Part shown: positions 8,010 through 16,585 of the stretch, piece after piece
Layout of the letters: the number at the start of each line of letters is the position of its first letter
Numbering within the stretch: position 1 is the stretch's first letter
From: Williamsia sp. 1138
GTDB lineage: Bacteria; Actinomycetota; Actinomycetes; Mycobacteriales; Mycobacteriaceae
Reading direction: 5' to 3'
Length of the DNA: 64,000 nt
NCBI RefSeq assembly: GCF_002095435.2
Contig: NZ_MJEJ02000052.1
Location: forward strand, 62,001-126,000
Notes under the pieces: model-generated
Seen by the model: only the letters and a program-made list of their open reading frames with translations
The model's database searches: none
Told to the model about the DNA's origin: nothing
Made by a program: the position numbers and the translations under genes

Positions 8010-9044
8010 GTGTTCAGCACCCGGAGAAGGCCCTACTACGTGTTCGCAGCGCTCATTGTCGCTGTCGTGATGGCGCTGGTGGGATGCAGTTCATCCAGCG
8101 ACGACGATGGCGGTCCGTCGGGGGCGAGCGATGGCACCTTCCCTGTGGTTGTCGAGCACTCTCTCGGTGAGACGGCCATTCCGCAGCGCCCGGAGCGGAT
8201 CGTCGCTCTCGGAGCCGGCACCGCCGGCGAGATCCTGTACGCGCTCGGTGTCGAACCTGTCGGGCTCGAGGTGTTTCCCGGCTTCGGCGCGGCCAATGAG
8301 GACGGCGTGCAGCCGTGGGTCGAGCCGCTGCTCGACACCGACGTCACCACCCTGCTGCCGTCCGGAGCCAAAGGCATTGAACAGGTGGCGGCGCTCGAAC
8401 CGGATCTGATCCTGCTCACCTACGGCGAGCTCGACGAGGCCACCTACAAGCAACTCAGCCAGATCGCACCGACGGTTGCATCCCCGCAGGGGCAGTGGGA
8501 ACTGGATTGGCGGCTCGAGCTCGAAACCATCGCTCGCGCAATCGGTATGACCGACGAAGCGGTCGCCCTGGAGGCGAAATTGACCGATGGCATCGAGCAG
8601 GTCAAGGCCGATCATCCGGAGCTCGCGGGGGTGAACTACACCTTCGTCGAGGTTCACGACGCGGGGCTGTGGCCGTACCTGACCGCCGATCCTCGCAACC
8701 AGCTGATTCAGGAGCTCGGGTTGGTGTCCTCGCCGGGTGTCGTGGCACTGGACAAGAGCACCGACGGCGCCTTTGTCGGCGACATCTCCCTCGAACGCGC
8801 CGGCGACATCGATGCCAACGTCATCATCGCCTACCCGTCGGCGGGTGACGCTCAGTCCCTCTACTCGGTACCGGTCTTCAAGGACCTCAATGCCGTGCGC
8901 CGCGGATCGGTTGCCTTCTACGGCCAAGAGCAGGACATCGTCTTCCTGGCCTCGCTGCAACCGTCACCGTTGACCATTCCGATCTCGCTCGAGCGGGTGG
9001 CGACCGACGTGTCGGCCGCGCTCAGCTCGGCGTCGAATCAATAG
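8010..9044 (+). CDS. Iron-siderophore ABC transporter substrate-binding lipoprotein
   Basis: 344 residues with a lipoprotein signal ending in MALVGC (Cys near residue 19). The mature part is a FecB/FepB-type periplasmic-binding fold: GETAIPQRPERIVALG, YALGVEPVG, LEPDLILLTYG and a C-terminal SLERAGDIDANVIIAY. It would bind a ferric siderophore outside the membrane and pass it to an ABC permease. No permease or ATPase genes are adjacent, so the transporter must lie elsewhere. GTG 8010 is supported by AGGAG seven bases upstream. The IdeR-like box upstream suggests iron repression. Confidence 0.9.
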   Translation: MFSTRRRPYYVFAALIVAVVMALVGCSSSSDDDGGPSGASDGTFPVVVEHSLGETAIPQRPERIVALGAGTAGEILYALGVEPVGLEVFPGFGAANEDGVQPWVEPLLDTDVTTLLPSGAKGIEQVAALEPDLILLTYGELDEATYKQLSQIAPTVASPQGQWELDWRLELETIARAIGMTDEAVALEAKLTDGIEQVKADHPELAGVNYTFVEVHDAGLWPYLTADPRNQLIQELGLVSSPGVVALDKSTDGAFVGDISLERAGDIDANVIIAYPSAGDAQSLYSVPVFKDLNAVRRGSVAFYGQEQDIVFLASLQPSPLTIPISLERVATDVSAALSSASNQ

Positions 9045-9217
9045 GGTTCAGCCAGAGCTGATTGTCCGCAATTAATCCGCTCCGGAAATTGCCGACCACC
9101 GTGTGGAACCCGTTGCCCGCCCCCGACGTCCTAGTTGTCGGAGGTGGGCAGTGGGAGGTGATTCGGTTGTCAGGCGGTGCAACTTGGTCGGGCGCTGAGT
9201 GTGGCCTCAACGCCGGT

Positions 9218-10360
9218 CTACGTTTCGCAGGCCACCCCGTCGCCATCGCGATCTAGTTTGCTGCTGTACCCGGGTTGGCCCGCGTAAATAGGCGCTGCAC
9301 CCGCAGCGCGGACGGCGGAACAGTTGGCATACGAAACCGACGGAGCATCCACGACGGCCGGCGGGGTGTAGACCGGCTCGGGCGGCGGGGTGTAGGCGGG
9401 CGCCGGGGGAGGCGTGTTCGCTGGACGAACCGGTGCCGGAGTCGACGTTCTCGGAATCGGGGTGGCGGTCTCGGTTGTGGCCACGGCAGGTGTTTCGGGC
9501 ATCGTCGCACCGCAGGAGCTGAGAACGCGTGCGATGGCGTCCTTCTCGGCCTGCGTGACCCACAGCTGGTACGCGGACTTCACGTCGACCTGCCGGGCCA
9601 CGTACGTGCAGCGGTACGACTTGCTCGGCGGCAACCACGTCGCGGCGTCGCCGTCGCTCTTCTGCTGATTGGTCGGTCCGTCGGTGGCCTGCAGGTTGCG
9701 GGGGTCGTTGGCGAAGTCGATCCGCTTAGCGGGCGTCAGCTGTTGGGCACCCTTCTGCCAGGCGTCCGACAGCGCGACGACGTGGTCGATCTGTACAGCG
9801 CTGGACGTGTCTTGGCCGCGGAGGAAGTCGATCGACGTGCCGGTATACGGGTCAGCGAGGACGCCGGTCTGCACCGCGCACCCCTGCGATCCCGCCTTGA
9901 AGGCGATCTGTGTCAGGTCGCGGCGCAGGATGTCGTTGCGGGTGTCGCACCCGTTGCGTCCACCTTCGACGGAGACGGCGTCGGTCCAGGCTTCGCCGAA
10001 TTGGGCGCGGTCGTACCCGGTCTTCGGGGCGCGGCCTTTGACCTCCAACGCATTCAGCTTGGTCATCGCGGCGTTGGCGCCGGGAGCAGCGGTCACCTGC
10101 GCGACGGGAGTGGCCACCGGGAGCGCCTTCTCGGTCGTTGTCGCCGGTGCGGTGACCGTCATCGTGGTTGTGCTGGGTGGAGCAGGCGCCGTGTCGGCGA
10201 CCGTGGCCGGCTTCTCGTCCTCTGTCACCGCGCCGATTGCACCGAACGCCAACACGACTGCGACCAACCCTCCGGCCACCCACGGCCACCTGCGCTTCTT
10301 CGGGGGCTGCGGGGCCGGTGGACGGTCCCAATTGGTGGGCATGGCAAATGGATCAGACAT
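9218..10360 (-). CDS. Membrane-anchored DUF1524 (HNH-like) protein with excalibur domain
   Basis: 380 residues. A cytoplasmic Pro-rich tail and one membrane helix (RRWPWVAGGLVAVVLAFG) place the rest outside. A DUF1524 domain follows, with RNGCDTRNDILRRDL, the HNH-like core QIDHVVALSDAWQKGA and NDPRNLQATDGPTNQQKSD. After a Pro/Thr linker, the C-terminus is an excalibur calcium-binding motif (YSSKLDRDGDGVACE). DUF1524 relates to the GmrSD nuclease C-terminal part, and secreted forms are presumed nucleases; the excalibur motif may localise the protein or bind calcium. I prefer ATG 10360 (MSDPFAMPTNW) over GTG 10411. The N-terminus is divergent from the methyltransferase gene. Confidence 0.85.
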   Translation of the reverse strand: MSDPFAMPTNWDRPPAPQPPKKRRWPWVAGGLVAVVLAFGAIGAVTEDEKPATVADTAPAPPSTTTMTVTAPATTTEKALPVATPVAQVTAAPGANAAMTKLNALEVKGRAPKTGYDRAQFGEAWTDAVSVEGGRNGCDTRNDILRRDLTQIAFKAGSQGCAVQTGVLADPYTGTSIDFLRGQDTSSAVQIDHVVALSDAWQKGAQQLTPAKRIDFANDPRNLQATDGPTNQQKSDGDAATWLPPSKSYRCTYVARQVDVKSAYQLWVTQAEKDAIARVLSSCGATMPETPAVATTETATPIPRTSTPAPVRPANTPPPAPAYTPPPEPVYTPPAVVDAPSVSYANCSAVRAAGAAPIYAGQPGYSSKLDRDGDGVACET

Positions 10361-10452
10361 GGCGGAGGGGGCGGCCTTTCGGGTGGGAGCCGCGAGGGGG
10401 AGTTGCGGCACTCAGCCGGATATAGCCGTCCGGGCACGGAGCGTTACCAAAG

Positions 10453-10468
10453 TCCATCGTTCGATGGA
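10453..10468. promoter_or_regulatory. Palindrome upstream of the SABATH methyltransferase
   Basis: TCCATCGTTCGATGGA has perfect 7-bp arms around a 2-bp centre and ends 11 bp before the methyltransferase ATG, inside the divergent promoter region shared with the DUF1524 gene. It could be an operator; no dedicated regulator is adjacent. Confidence 0.45.
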
Positions 10469-10479
10469 CAATCGAACTC

Positions 10480-11508
10480 ATGACGCACCCAGAGACGATG
10501 TCCGGCGGCGGGCAGTACAACGAGAACTCGACGGCGCAGTTGAGCGCCGCGGCCCGTGCCTTCCCGCTGCTCCGCCAGGCAGCCGCAGTGGCGCCACCGA
10601 CCTCTGGCGGACTACTGACGATCGCCGACTACGGATGCTCGGAGGGACGAAACTCTCTGGCCCCCATGCGCGCCGCGATCGAGGAAATGCGCCGTGTCCA
10701 CTCGGCCGATACGCCGATCAGTGTGGTCCACACCGACCTCCCACAGAACGACTTCAGCTCGCTGTTCGCCACCGTCGCAGACGATCCCGGCACCTATACC
10801 GGACCCGGTGTCTACACCAGCGCGGTCGGGGAATCGTTCTACCAACACATTCTTCCGCCGCACTCGGTCTCGCTCGGGTGGAGCTCGATTGCCCTGCACT
10901 GGCTCAGCGCAGCTCCGGGGCCGCTCGACGGCATCTGGTACACCGGCGGGTCGCAATCCCAGCGTGACCACTGGGCTCAGCAGGCGGCCGACGACTGGGC
11001 CCGGTTCCTCGACGCGAGGGGCCGTGAGTTGGTGCCGGGAGCGCAGCTGATCATCGTGGTCGGGTCAGCTGATTCGGCCGGCAACAGCGGGGCCGAGAGT
11101 GTGATGACGACCCTGCGGCGCGTCGCCGGCGACATGGTTGAGGCCGGTCGTCTGCCCGCGACATTGCTCACCCCCATCCCGGCGTGGTACCGCACGGCCG
11201 CCGAGTGGCAGGCACCGTTTCCGCACGCCGACTTCACACTTGACCACCTCGACGAAGTTGTCCTAGGCGATCCGATCGCCAAGCAGAACGTGGATGGCGA
11301 CCGTGCGCAGTACGCCCGCGACGTCGCTGAAGCCATCCGGGTGTCGTTCGGTCCGTCCCTGCTTGCTGTCATCCCGCGAGAAGACCGCGCGGAGACCGAG
11401 CACGAACTGTTCACCGAACGACTGACTGCCGCCATCGCAGAGGACACCGCAATCGGCTTCAACTGGCGGCTGGCAATCATGATGCTCCGCAGGAGCGCCG
11501 CCGACTAA
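10480..11508 (+). CDS. SABATH-family SAM-dependent carboxyl methyltransferase
   Basis: 342 residues with the hallmarks of the plant salicylate/jasmonate/IAA carboxyl methyltransferase family: GQYNENSTAQ (plant SYAxNSxxQ), the SAM site IADYGCSEGRNS (plant DLGCSSGPN), DLPQNDFSSLF, SFYQHILPP and VSLGWSSIALHWLS. It should transfer a methyl group from SAM to the carboxylate of a small acid; the substrate cannot be read from sequence. Bacterial SABATH homologues occur in actinobacteria but few are characterised. The stop overlaps by 4 bp the end of the convergent AlbA_2 gene. A perfect palindrome lies just upstream. Confidence 0.85.
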   Translation: MTHPETMSGGGQYNENSTAQLSAAARAFPLLRQAAAVAPPTSGGLLTIADYGCSEGRNSLAPMRAAIEEMRRVHSADTPISVVHTDLPQNDFSSLFATVADDPGTYTGPGVYTSAVGESFYQHILPPHSVSLGWSSIALHWLSAAPGPLDGIWYTGGSQSQRDHWAQQAADDWARFLDARGRELVPGAQLIIVVGSADSAGNSGAESVMTTLRRVAGDMVEAGRLPATLLTPIPAWYRTAAEWQAPFPHADFTLDHLDEVVLGDPIAKQNVDGDRAQYARDVAEAIRVSFGPSLLAVIPREDRAETEHELFTERLTAAIAEDTAIGFNWRLAIMMLRRSAAD

Positions 11509-12401
11509 CGGTCCGCCGAGAACCGCACCGCCGCCCGAATCTGCGCGGCCACCGACCGTCCGGCCCCGAGCGGCCACCGATGCATCACGTACTCCGCCGC
11601 TTGATCGACGCTGAGCTGGCGGCTCGAATTGCCGGTGCGCAACCAGAACTCGGTCGTCGCGTTCTTCGTCGCCGGCTTCAGATACACCGGCCGCGGCGAC
11701 GGGGAACAAGTGACCCGGCAGACTTGCCGGTCCCCGTCATCGGTGGGCACAGCCTCGATCGCGACTCCGACGATGGCCGCGGTGCTCTGCCCCAGCGTCG
11801 TGGTCAACAGGTCGCGGAGCCAGAGCTCGAAGCGGTCGGCGTCGGGGTGCCGCAGGGTGCCGAAGTCGGGGTCGAGACCAAGAGGGTTGCCCTCGTCGTC
11901 GACGCCGATGAGCAGGTTGCCGCCGTCGCCGTTGAGGAACGCCGAGACGGTCTTGACGATGACCTGCTCCATCTTGGCGTCGCGCTCGCCGGTGTGGAGG
12001 TTGACCCTGGCTGTCGATTTGAACTCCACCTGAGCGGACTCGCCGGCTGCGAGCAGCGAGCTGACGGTCGCGTGTTCCGGCCTCTGGAAGTGCGCCGCAA
12101 CGGCGGCGTACACCGTGACGCTGAGAATCGACGACACCAGCGCGAGCACCACGGTGAGCACGCTCCACACCTTCAGATCCGGATCGATCGCGCCGGCGAT
12201 GAACAGGCCGACCGCCGAGCCGAGAATTGACAGGAACATCCCGGTGGTGGCGTTCAACCGGGCCCGATGCCGCACCAGCCAGCGGGCCACGGAACTGAAA
12301 CCCCACGCCAGCACCAACACGATCACCAACGCCGCCGCGGTAGCCCACACAGGGGTGGCGATGTGGAGCGTGGTGTCGATCGGAGCATTGGACTGGTGCA
12401 C
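11505..12401 (-). CDS. Membrane-anchored AlbA_2 (Schlafen-like) domain protein
   Basis: About 298 residues. Three hydrophobic segments in the first 100 residues (for example VWATAAALVIVLVLAWGF) are followed by an AlbA_2 domain: ESAQVEFKSTARVN, then VSAFLNGDGGNLLIGVDDEGN. AlbA_2 domains are putative DNA/RNA-binding or ATP-dependent modules found with regulators and Schlafen-like proteins; the membrane-anchored form is of unknown function. I chose GTG 12401 (VHQSNAPID) because the preceding open frame is Arg-rich, lacks features and overlaps the divergent DUF6745 gene. It is convergent with the methyltransferase gene. Confidence 0.7.
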   Translation of the reverse strand: MHQSNAPIDTTLHIATPVWATAAALVIVLVLAWGFSSVARWLVRHRARLNATTGMFLSILGSAVGLFIAGAIDPDLKVWSVLTVVLALVSSILSVTVYAAVAAHFQRPEHATVSSLLAAGESAQVEFKSTARVNLHTGERDAKMEQVIVKTVSAFLNGDGGNLLIGVDDEGNPLGLDPDFGTLRHPDADRFELWLRDLLTTTLGQSTAAIVGVAIEAVPTDDGDRQVCRVTCSPSPRPVYLKPATKNATTEFWLRTGNSSRQLSVDQAAEYVMHRWPLGAGRSVAAQIRAAVRFSADR

Positions 12402-12526
12402 GGTGGACAGTATCCCTGAGTCGCGCCGGAGTGCAGCGAAGACACTCGTACCCTCTTGCGATCTCGGCCCGCGCCTGTCACTCTGGGAAACATGACTACA
12501 GGAAAGGCGGATTCCGCCACGCATCC

Positions 12527-13723
12527 GTGAGCGCCGCATTCGGGTCTCCGACTCTTGGGGACCATGAGCATGTCGAGTTCGATTCCGATCACCACCGCAC
12601 CATCGCTGCCGTGCACGCGGAGTGGCTGGCCGCTGCGTTGGCCACCGGGCCGAGTGATCGGACCACAGCGGAAGCCGCTGTCTCCCAGCTGTATCGGCTG
12701 GCCGGACACCCACAACCCGAGTTCGCATGGGTACCGTCCCCGCCTTCGGCGTCGGAATTGATCTCGACCAGCGGACTCTCCGAGGGCGGCCCCTTCTTCA
12801 CCGGCGATCGACAATCGGCACACGCCGGCATCGCGGCCGTCGTCAACGCGTCGAAGCGACGCATGGAAGCTCGAGTCAGCCCTCCACGACCCCCACGACG
12901 ACACGGATGGTGGCAACCGCCGCCGCCTCCTGAAGAGGAGTCCGAACCGAGAGCGCAAGCACGCCAACAGATCCGCGACCCGTTGAAGACCACGGTGAAC
13001 GACGCAATCGCGGTAGGAATCCGCAAGATCACCCCGTCGATCTCCGGCTACGTCACCTGGTATGGCCAACACGAGGCACCCTGGATCGCACATTGCGACG
13101 CTGGCCGCCGACTCGGTCTGGCGCGGTACTCTCCCGAAGACGTGGAAGTGCTCGATATCCACTGTGCCATAGCGAAAGCCACCGGTTGGTGGTGGCCGTT
13201 CGACCAAGTCTGCGTGATGGCCGAGCGACCGATCGCGCTGCACACAGAACCCACTCCGGACGCTCGGTTCGGCCAGCGTCGGCTGCACCACCGAAATGAC
13301 CCGGCGATCGCATTCGCCGACGGGCACGAGGTGTATGCGGTCAGCGGCACCATCATTCCGAAATGGGTGATCACGGACCCAACCGTCGAGCGCATCAATC
13401 GCGAACGCAACGTCGAGATACGACGGACCGCCATCGAGCGGATCGGCTGGGAAACCTACATTTCCGAGTCCAACCTCGAACTGATCGACCGCGCCGACGA
13501 TCCCGGGAACGACGCGGGCACGTTAGCGCTGTATGCAACCCCGCCCAGGGTGCGACCGCACGGACGAATACTGCTCGTCCTGAACGGATCCCGAGAACGC
13601 GACGGCACCCGCCGGCGCTACGGGCTGCCGGTACCCGACGGTGCGTCCTCCGCGCTCGACGCCGCCGGCTGGACCTACGGCATCAGCGGGTCCGACTACG
13701 CGCGGCTGGTGCGCCGCACATGA
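12527..13723 (+). CDS. DUF6745-like protein
   Basis: About 398 residues. The pattern matches DUF6745 proteins as I know them: an N-terminal HAEWLAAALATGPSDRTTAE segment, a middle region, then WWWPFDQVCVMAERP, RRLHHRNDPAIAFADGHEVY and TVERINRERNVEIRRTAIER. Function is unknown; the repeated histidine and Asp-Gly patterns recall an antitoxin-like or beta-rich fold, but nothing is established. GTG 12527 is the best start I can see, with GGAAAGG somewhat far upstream. The stop overlaps the next start by 4 bp (ATGA), so the two genes form a pair. Confidence 0.7.
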   Translation: MSAAFGSPTLGDHEHVEFDSDHHRTIAAVHAEWLAAALATGPSDRTTAEAAVSQLYRLAGHPQPEFAWVPSPPSASELISTSGLSEGGPFFTGDRQSAHAGIAAVVNASKRRMEARVSPPRPPRRHGWWQPPPPPEEESEPRAQARQQIRDPLKTTVNDAIAVGIRKITPSISGYVTWYGQHEAPWIAHCDAGRRLGLARYSPEDVEVLDIHCAIAKATGWWWPFDQVCVMAERPIALHTEPTPDARFGQRRLHHRNDPAIAFADGHEVYAVSGTIIPKWVITDPTVERINRERNVEIRRTAIERIGWETYISESNLELIDRADDPGNDAGTLALYATPPRVRPHGRILLVLNGSRERDGTRRRYGLPVPDGASSALDAAGWTYGISGSDYARLVRRT

Positions 13724-14250
13724 GCCACAACCATTTTCCGACAACACAACCCAAGGTGACCACAATGAACTCCACCATGACCCTGTCCGATCTCACTGCC
13801 TACACCGGCCTCGACGTCTTCGACTACCTGGACAAAGAAGTGTCGATCTCGGTGGTCGACGGTCTGCAAGCCCAAGGCGACCTCATCGTCGTCCCCGCAG
13901 ACCTTCTCCCGATGGTCGCGGCGTTCACTGACGCTCGACCCGAGCAGGTGCCGCGATCAGGAGTCGAGTTGCTCCGCAGCGCAGCTGGTGGCAATCCCCA
14001 CAGCCTCGTTGCCGACGAGGGCCGCTGCACGTGGACGTCAAAACTCTACGATCCTCGACGTCTGGCGCTCGGCATCGTCGACACCGAGGTGGTCGCGTAC
14101 CTGATCCACCCCGAGCACGGCGCCACCGGATTGGCACCCGGGCGCTACGTGATCGGACGGCAGCGCGAGTTCGACATGAGCATCCCGCAGACGAGGTATC
14201 GCGCGATTGCCGACCTTTCCACGTCGGGTGCGCGCTACGTCGCGGATTAG
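13720..14250 (+). CDS. Hypothetical protein co-translated with the DUF6745 gene
   Basis: 176 residues from ATG 13720, which overlaps the preceding stop; ATG 13765 (MNSTMTLSDL) is an alternative. No signal peptide or membrane segment. It has a mixed alpha/beta composition with VYVIG-like beta strands (YVIGRQREFDMSIPQTRYRAIAD near the end). I do not recognise a family. The tight coupling suggests it works with the DUF6745 protein. Convergent with the PadR gene. Confidence 0.6.
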   Translation: MSHNHFPTTQPKVTTMNSTMTLSDLTAYTGLDVFDYLDKEVSISVVDGLQAQGDLIVVPADLLPMVAAFTDARPEQVPRSGVELLRSAAGGNPHSLVADEGRCTWTSKLYDPRRLALGIVDTEVVAYLIHPEHGATGLAPGRYVIGRQREFDMSIPQTRYRAIADLSTSGARYVAD

Positions 14251-14409
14251 CGACACCTGCGCCAGGCCGCGGAGTCCCGCACGGTCTGGCGCACCGCGCA
14301 CCGGAGTGAACCGATGCGCGAGGCACCGGACGGTGCGCGACGACGGCACGGTGACGCCTGGGTTCGCCGATGGGTTCGTCTATGGGTTCGCGACGGGGCG
14401 GGGGACCGA

Positions 14410-15066
14410 TCACTCCTGCGCCGGGCCGCTGTCCCCGTACTCCTCGATGATTCCGTCGAGGATGGCTTGGATGCGGTCGGCGTGGGTCTCGACGGGGGTG
14501 ACGGTGTCGGGCCAGTCCTCGACTTCGGTGAGCATCCAGTCGACCCACGAGATGATGTGGGTGAAGTGCCCGACCATGAACTTCGCCGACATCGCCAGTA
14601 CGTGCTGGCGTCCGGGGAAGGACCCGGCGCCGGGTGTCTTGATCAGCCGGGCGTTGGCGACGAACACCTGGCGTTTCATCTCGGCCTGCGCTCGGATCGT
14701 GCGCAGCGTGTTCCGGAGGTCGTCGACGGATCCCAGGTCCGCGACACAGACCCGCAGCAGGCCTTCGAACTCCATGGTCGAGGCCTTGGTCTCGGTCGCC
14801 ATCCACTCGGTGATGGCGGCGCGGCCTTCCGGGGTGATTGAGTAGATGGTCCTGCTGCGTTTTGTCCCCGTGGGCTCGGTGCGGGCTGTCACCAGGCCGC
14901 GTTCCACCAGCTTCTTGGGGGCGTTGTAGCGCTGGCGGTCGGCCCGGGGGACGATTTCGGACATGCCTCGGCCGATTTGTTCGGCCACTTCGTATGCCGA
15001 CCAGTCCCGGGCCGCCAAGATGCCCAGAATGGCGTACGACATCGTGTTGAGGTCGCCTTGTGGCAC
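14410..15066 (-). CDS. PadR-family transcriptional regulator
   Basis: 218 residues. N-terminal winged helix of the PadR type (MSYAILGILAARDWSAYEVAEQI, RYNAPKKLVERGLVTAR, RTIYSITPEGRAAITEWM), then a Vir_C-like helical dimerisation domain. GTG 15066 is chosen because AGAGAGG lies five bases upstream; an earlier GTG at 15087 is in frame. It follows the two serine hydrolase genes on the same strand and may control them, as PadR repressors often control neighbouring envelope genes. Confidence 0.85.
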   Translation of the reverse strand: MPQGDLNTMSYAILGILAARDWSAYEVAEQIGRGMSEIVPRADRQRYNAPKKLVERGLVTARTEPTGTKRSRTIYSITPEGRAAITEWMATETKASTMEFEGLLRVCVADLGSVDDLRNTLRTIRAQAEMKRQVFVANARLIKTPGAGSFPGRQHVLAMSAKFMVGHFTHIISWVDWMLTEVEDWPDTVTPVETHADRIQAILDGIIEEYGDSGPAQE

Positions 15067-15179
15067 AGCAACCTCTCTTCCTAACACTGCGACAACATGA
15101 ATGCGGCCGACAGTTTAGCAACGGTGATGATGGGTGCCGACAGGGTGTCGGGCACCCACCATCACCGGTCGAACGAGTG

Positions 15180-16529
15180 CTATCCGCCGCTGGTGTCCTC
15201 GGCGACTTCGTCGACGTCACTCGCGGTGTCTGGGGCCGGAACGTTGTATACGAACGGCACGAGCTTCGAGGCGACCGCGGCAGCGGCGGCGTTGCCGTCG
15301 ATGGTGGGCGCGAGGTTTGCCCACACCACCATCGTCACGTCGTTGACGGGGTCGTAACCCATGAACGAGTTGTAGCCGGGCATCTCGCCGATGTGTCCGT
15401 ACATCGGACCCATCTGCGCGATCCCGTAGCCATAGCCGGCGCCATCCGGCTTGGTCGGATCAGTCGGTTGCACACTGTCGAGCCGCAGCTTCTGCGTCGC
15501 CTCGTTGAGCAGTTCGCCGTCACCCATGGCCTTGACCCAGGTGGCGAGATCGTTGGCGGTGGCGATGCCCTGGCCGGCCGACCACGTCCACGACGGGTTG
15601 TCGTTCGTGGTCACCCGCGGCTTCACCGTCCCGGCCTCGATGGCCGCGATCCGCTCCGGGGACAGCGCCGGTTCGTCGAGTGTCTCGACGTTGCCGCTGT
15701 AGGAGTAGCCGCTGGCATACGGCGCCGGGATGGACGTGTCGGTGTTGGCGGGGAACGAGCTGCCCGTCATGTTCAGCTTGCTGAAGAACCGGTCCTGGAA
15801 GATCTGGGCGATCGGTTTGCCGTCGAGCTGTTCGGCGATGAGTCCGAGCAAGACCGTGTTGGTGTTGGAGTAGTGGTAGCCGCCGCCCGGTGGGAAGTAC
15901 GGGGGATTGGCGAATGCCAGTCCGAGCAATTGCTCTGGCGTCCAGACCTTCTGGGGATCGTTGTCGAGGGCCTCGTTGAGCGTGACGGTCTCGGTGTAGT
16001 TGTACAACCCGCTGCGCATATCGAGGAGCTGACCGATGGTGATGTTCGCGCCGTTGGGGACGTCGGGGCGGTACTTGCTGACCGGGTCGTCGATGGAGAT
16101 CTTGCCTTCCTGCACCAACTGCATGATGGCGGTGCCGGTCCAGGTCTTCGTGTTCGAGCCGATGCGCACCTTGGTGTCGAGATTGGGCGCGTCTTTGGAA
16201 TCGCTGGAGACGGTGCCGAACGACTTGACGTACTCGCCCTGCGGGGTGCGGATCAGCACCATCATTCCGATCTCACGGAACTCCGTCGCCATGTCGTCGA
16301 CGAGCTTGTCCATGGCGGCGGTGTCGAAGGGGACGAGAGCGCTGGACGAGGATGCCCCTGAACTCGGCGAACCACTCGCTGTCGACGAACTCGCCGAATC
16401 CGACGAATCATCGGACGAGCAGGCGGTGGCGACCAGCGCCGCCGACAGCATCACGGCCAGCGCTGCCGACCGAACGCCACGTGGCGTGCGCCGACGTCCG
16501 GCTCGGGGGACTGCTCCACCTGGTGACAT
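15180..16529 (-). CDS. Lipoprotein serine hydrolase, beta-lactamase class C / D-Ala carboxypeptidase type (1)
   Basis: 449 residues. Lipoprotein signal ending LVATACSS, then a Ser/Asp-rich linker. The penicillin-binding fold carries the catalytic SxxK as SNTK (IGSNTKTWTG), YxN as YSNTNT and a C-terminal HIG motif (GHIGEMPGYNS). It is expected to act outside the membrane on D-Ala-D-Ala peptides or esters; the substrate is unknown. ATG 16529 is fixed by AAGGAG seven bases upstream, although the frame continues to 16589. It lies 56 bp after a second hydrolase gene on the same strand and is probably co-transcribed with it. Confidence 0.88.
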   Translation of the reverse strand: MSPGGAVPRAGRRRTPRGVRSAALAVMLSAALVATACSSDDSSDSASSSTASGSPSSGASSSSALVPFDTAAMDKLVDDMATEFREIGMMVLIRTPQGEYVKSFGTVSSDSKDAPNLDTKVRIGSNTKTWTGTAIMQLVQEGKISIDDPVSKYRPDVPNGANITIGQLLDMRSGLYNYTETVTLNEALDNDPQKVWTPEQLLGLAFANPPYFPPGGGYHYSNTNTVLLGLIAEQLDGKPIAQIFQDRFFSKLNMTGSSFPANTDTSIPAPYASGYSYSGNVETLDEPALSPERIAAIEAGTVKPRVTTNDNPSWTWSAGQGIATANDLATWVKAMGDGELLNEATQKLRLDSVQPTDPTKPDGAGYGYGIAQMGPMYGHIGEMPGYNSFMGYDPVNDVTMVVWANLAPTIDGNAAAAAVASKLVPFVYNVPAPDTASDVDEVAEDTSGG

Positions 16530-16585
16530 GGCATTTCTCCTTGACAATGGTTGTGCTGCATCTTCTGACATGGCAATTTCCGACA

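Noticed and set aside
12431-12526. N-terminal extension of the DUF6745 protein from 12431
   Set aside because: The added 32 residues (Arg/His-rich) do not look like the family N-terminus and lie in the promoter region of the divergent AlbA_2 gene.
15060-16361. Long open frame on the plus strand opposite the first serine hydrolase
   Set aside because: It is antisense to a gene with clear catalytic motifs and a ribosome site; its composition (Gly/Arg/Val/His-rich) is that of a shadow frame in GC-rich DNA.
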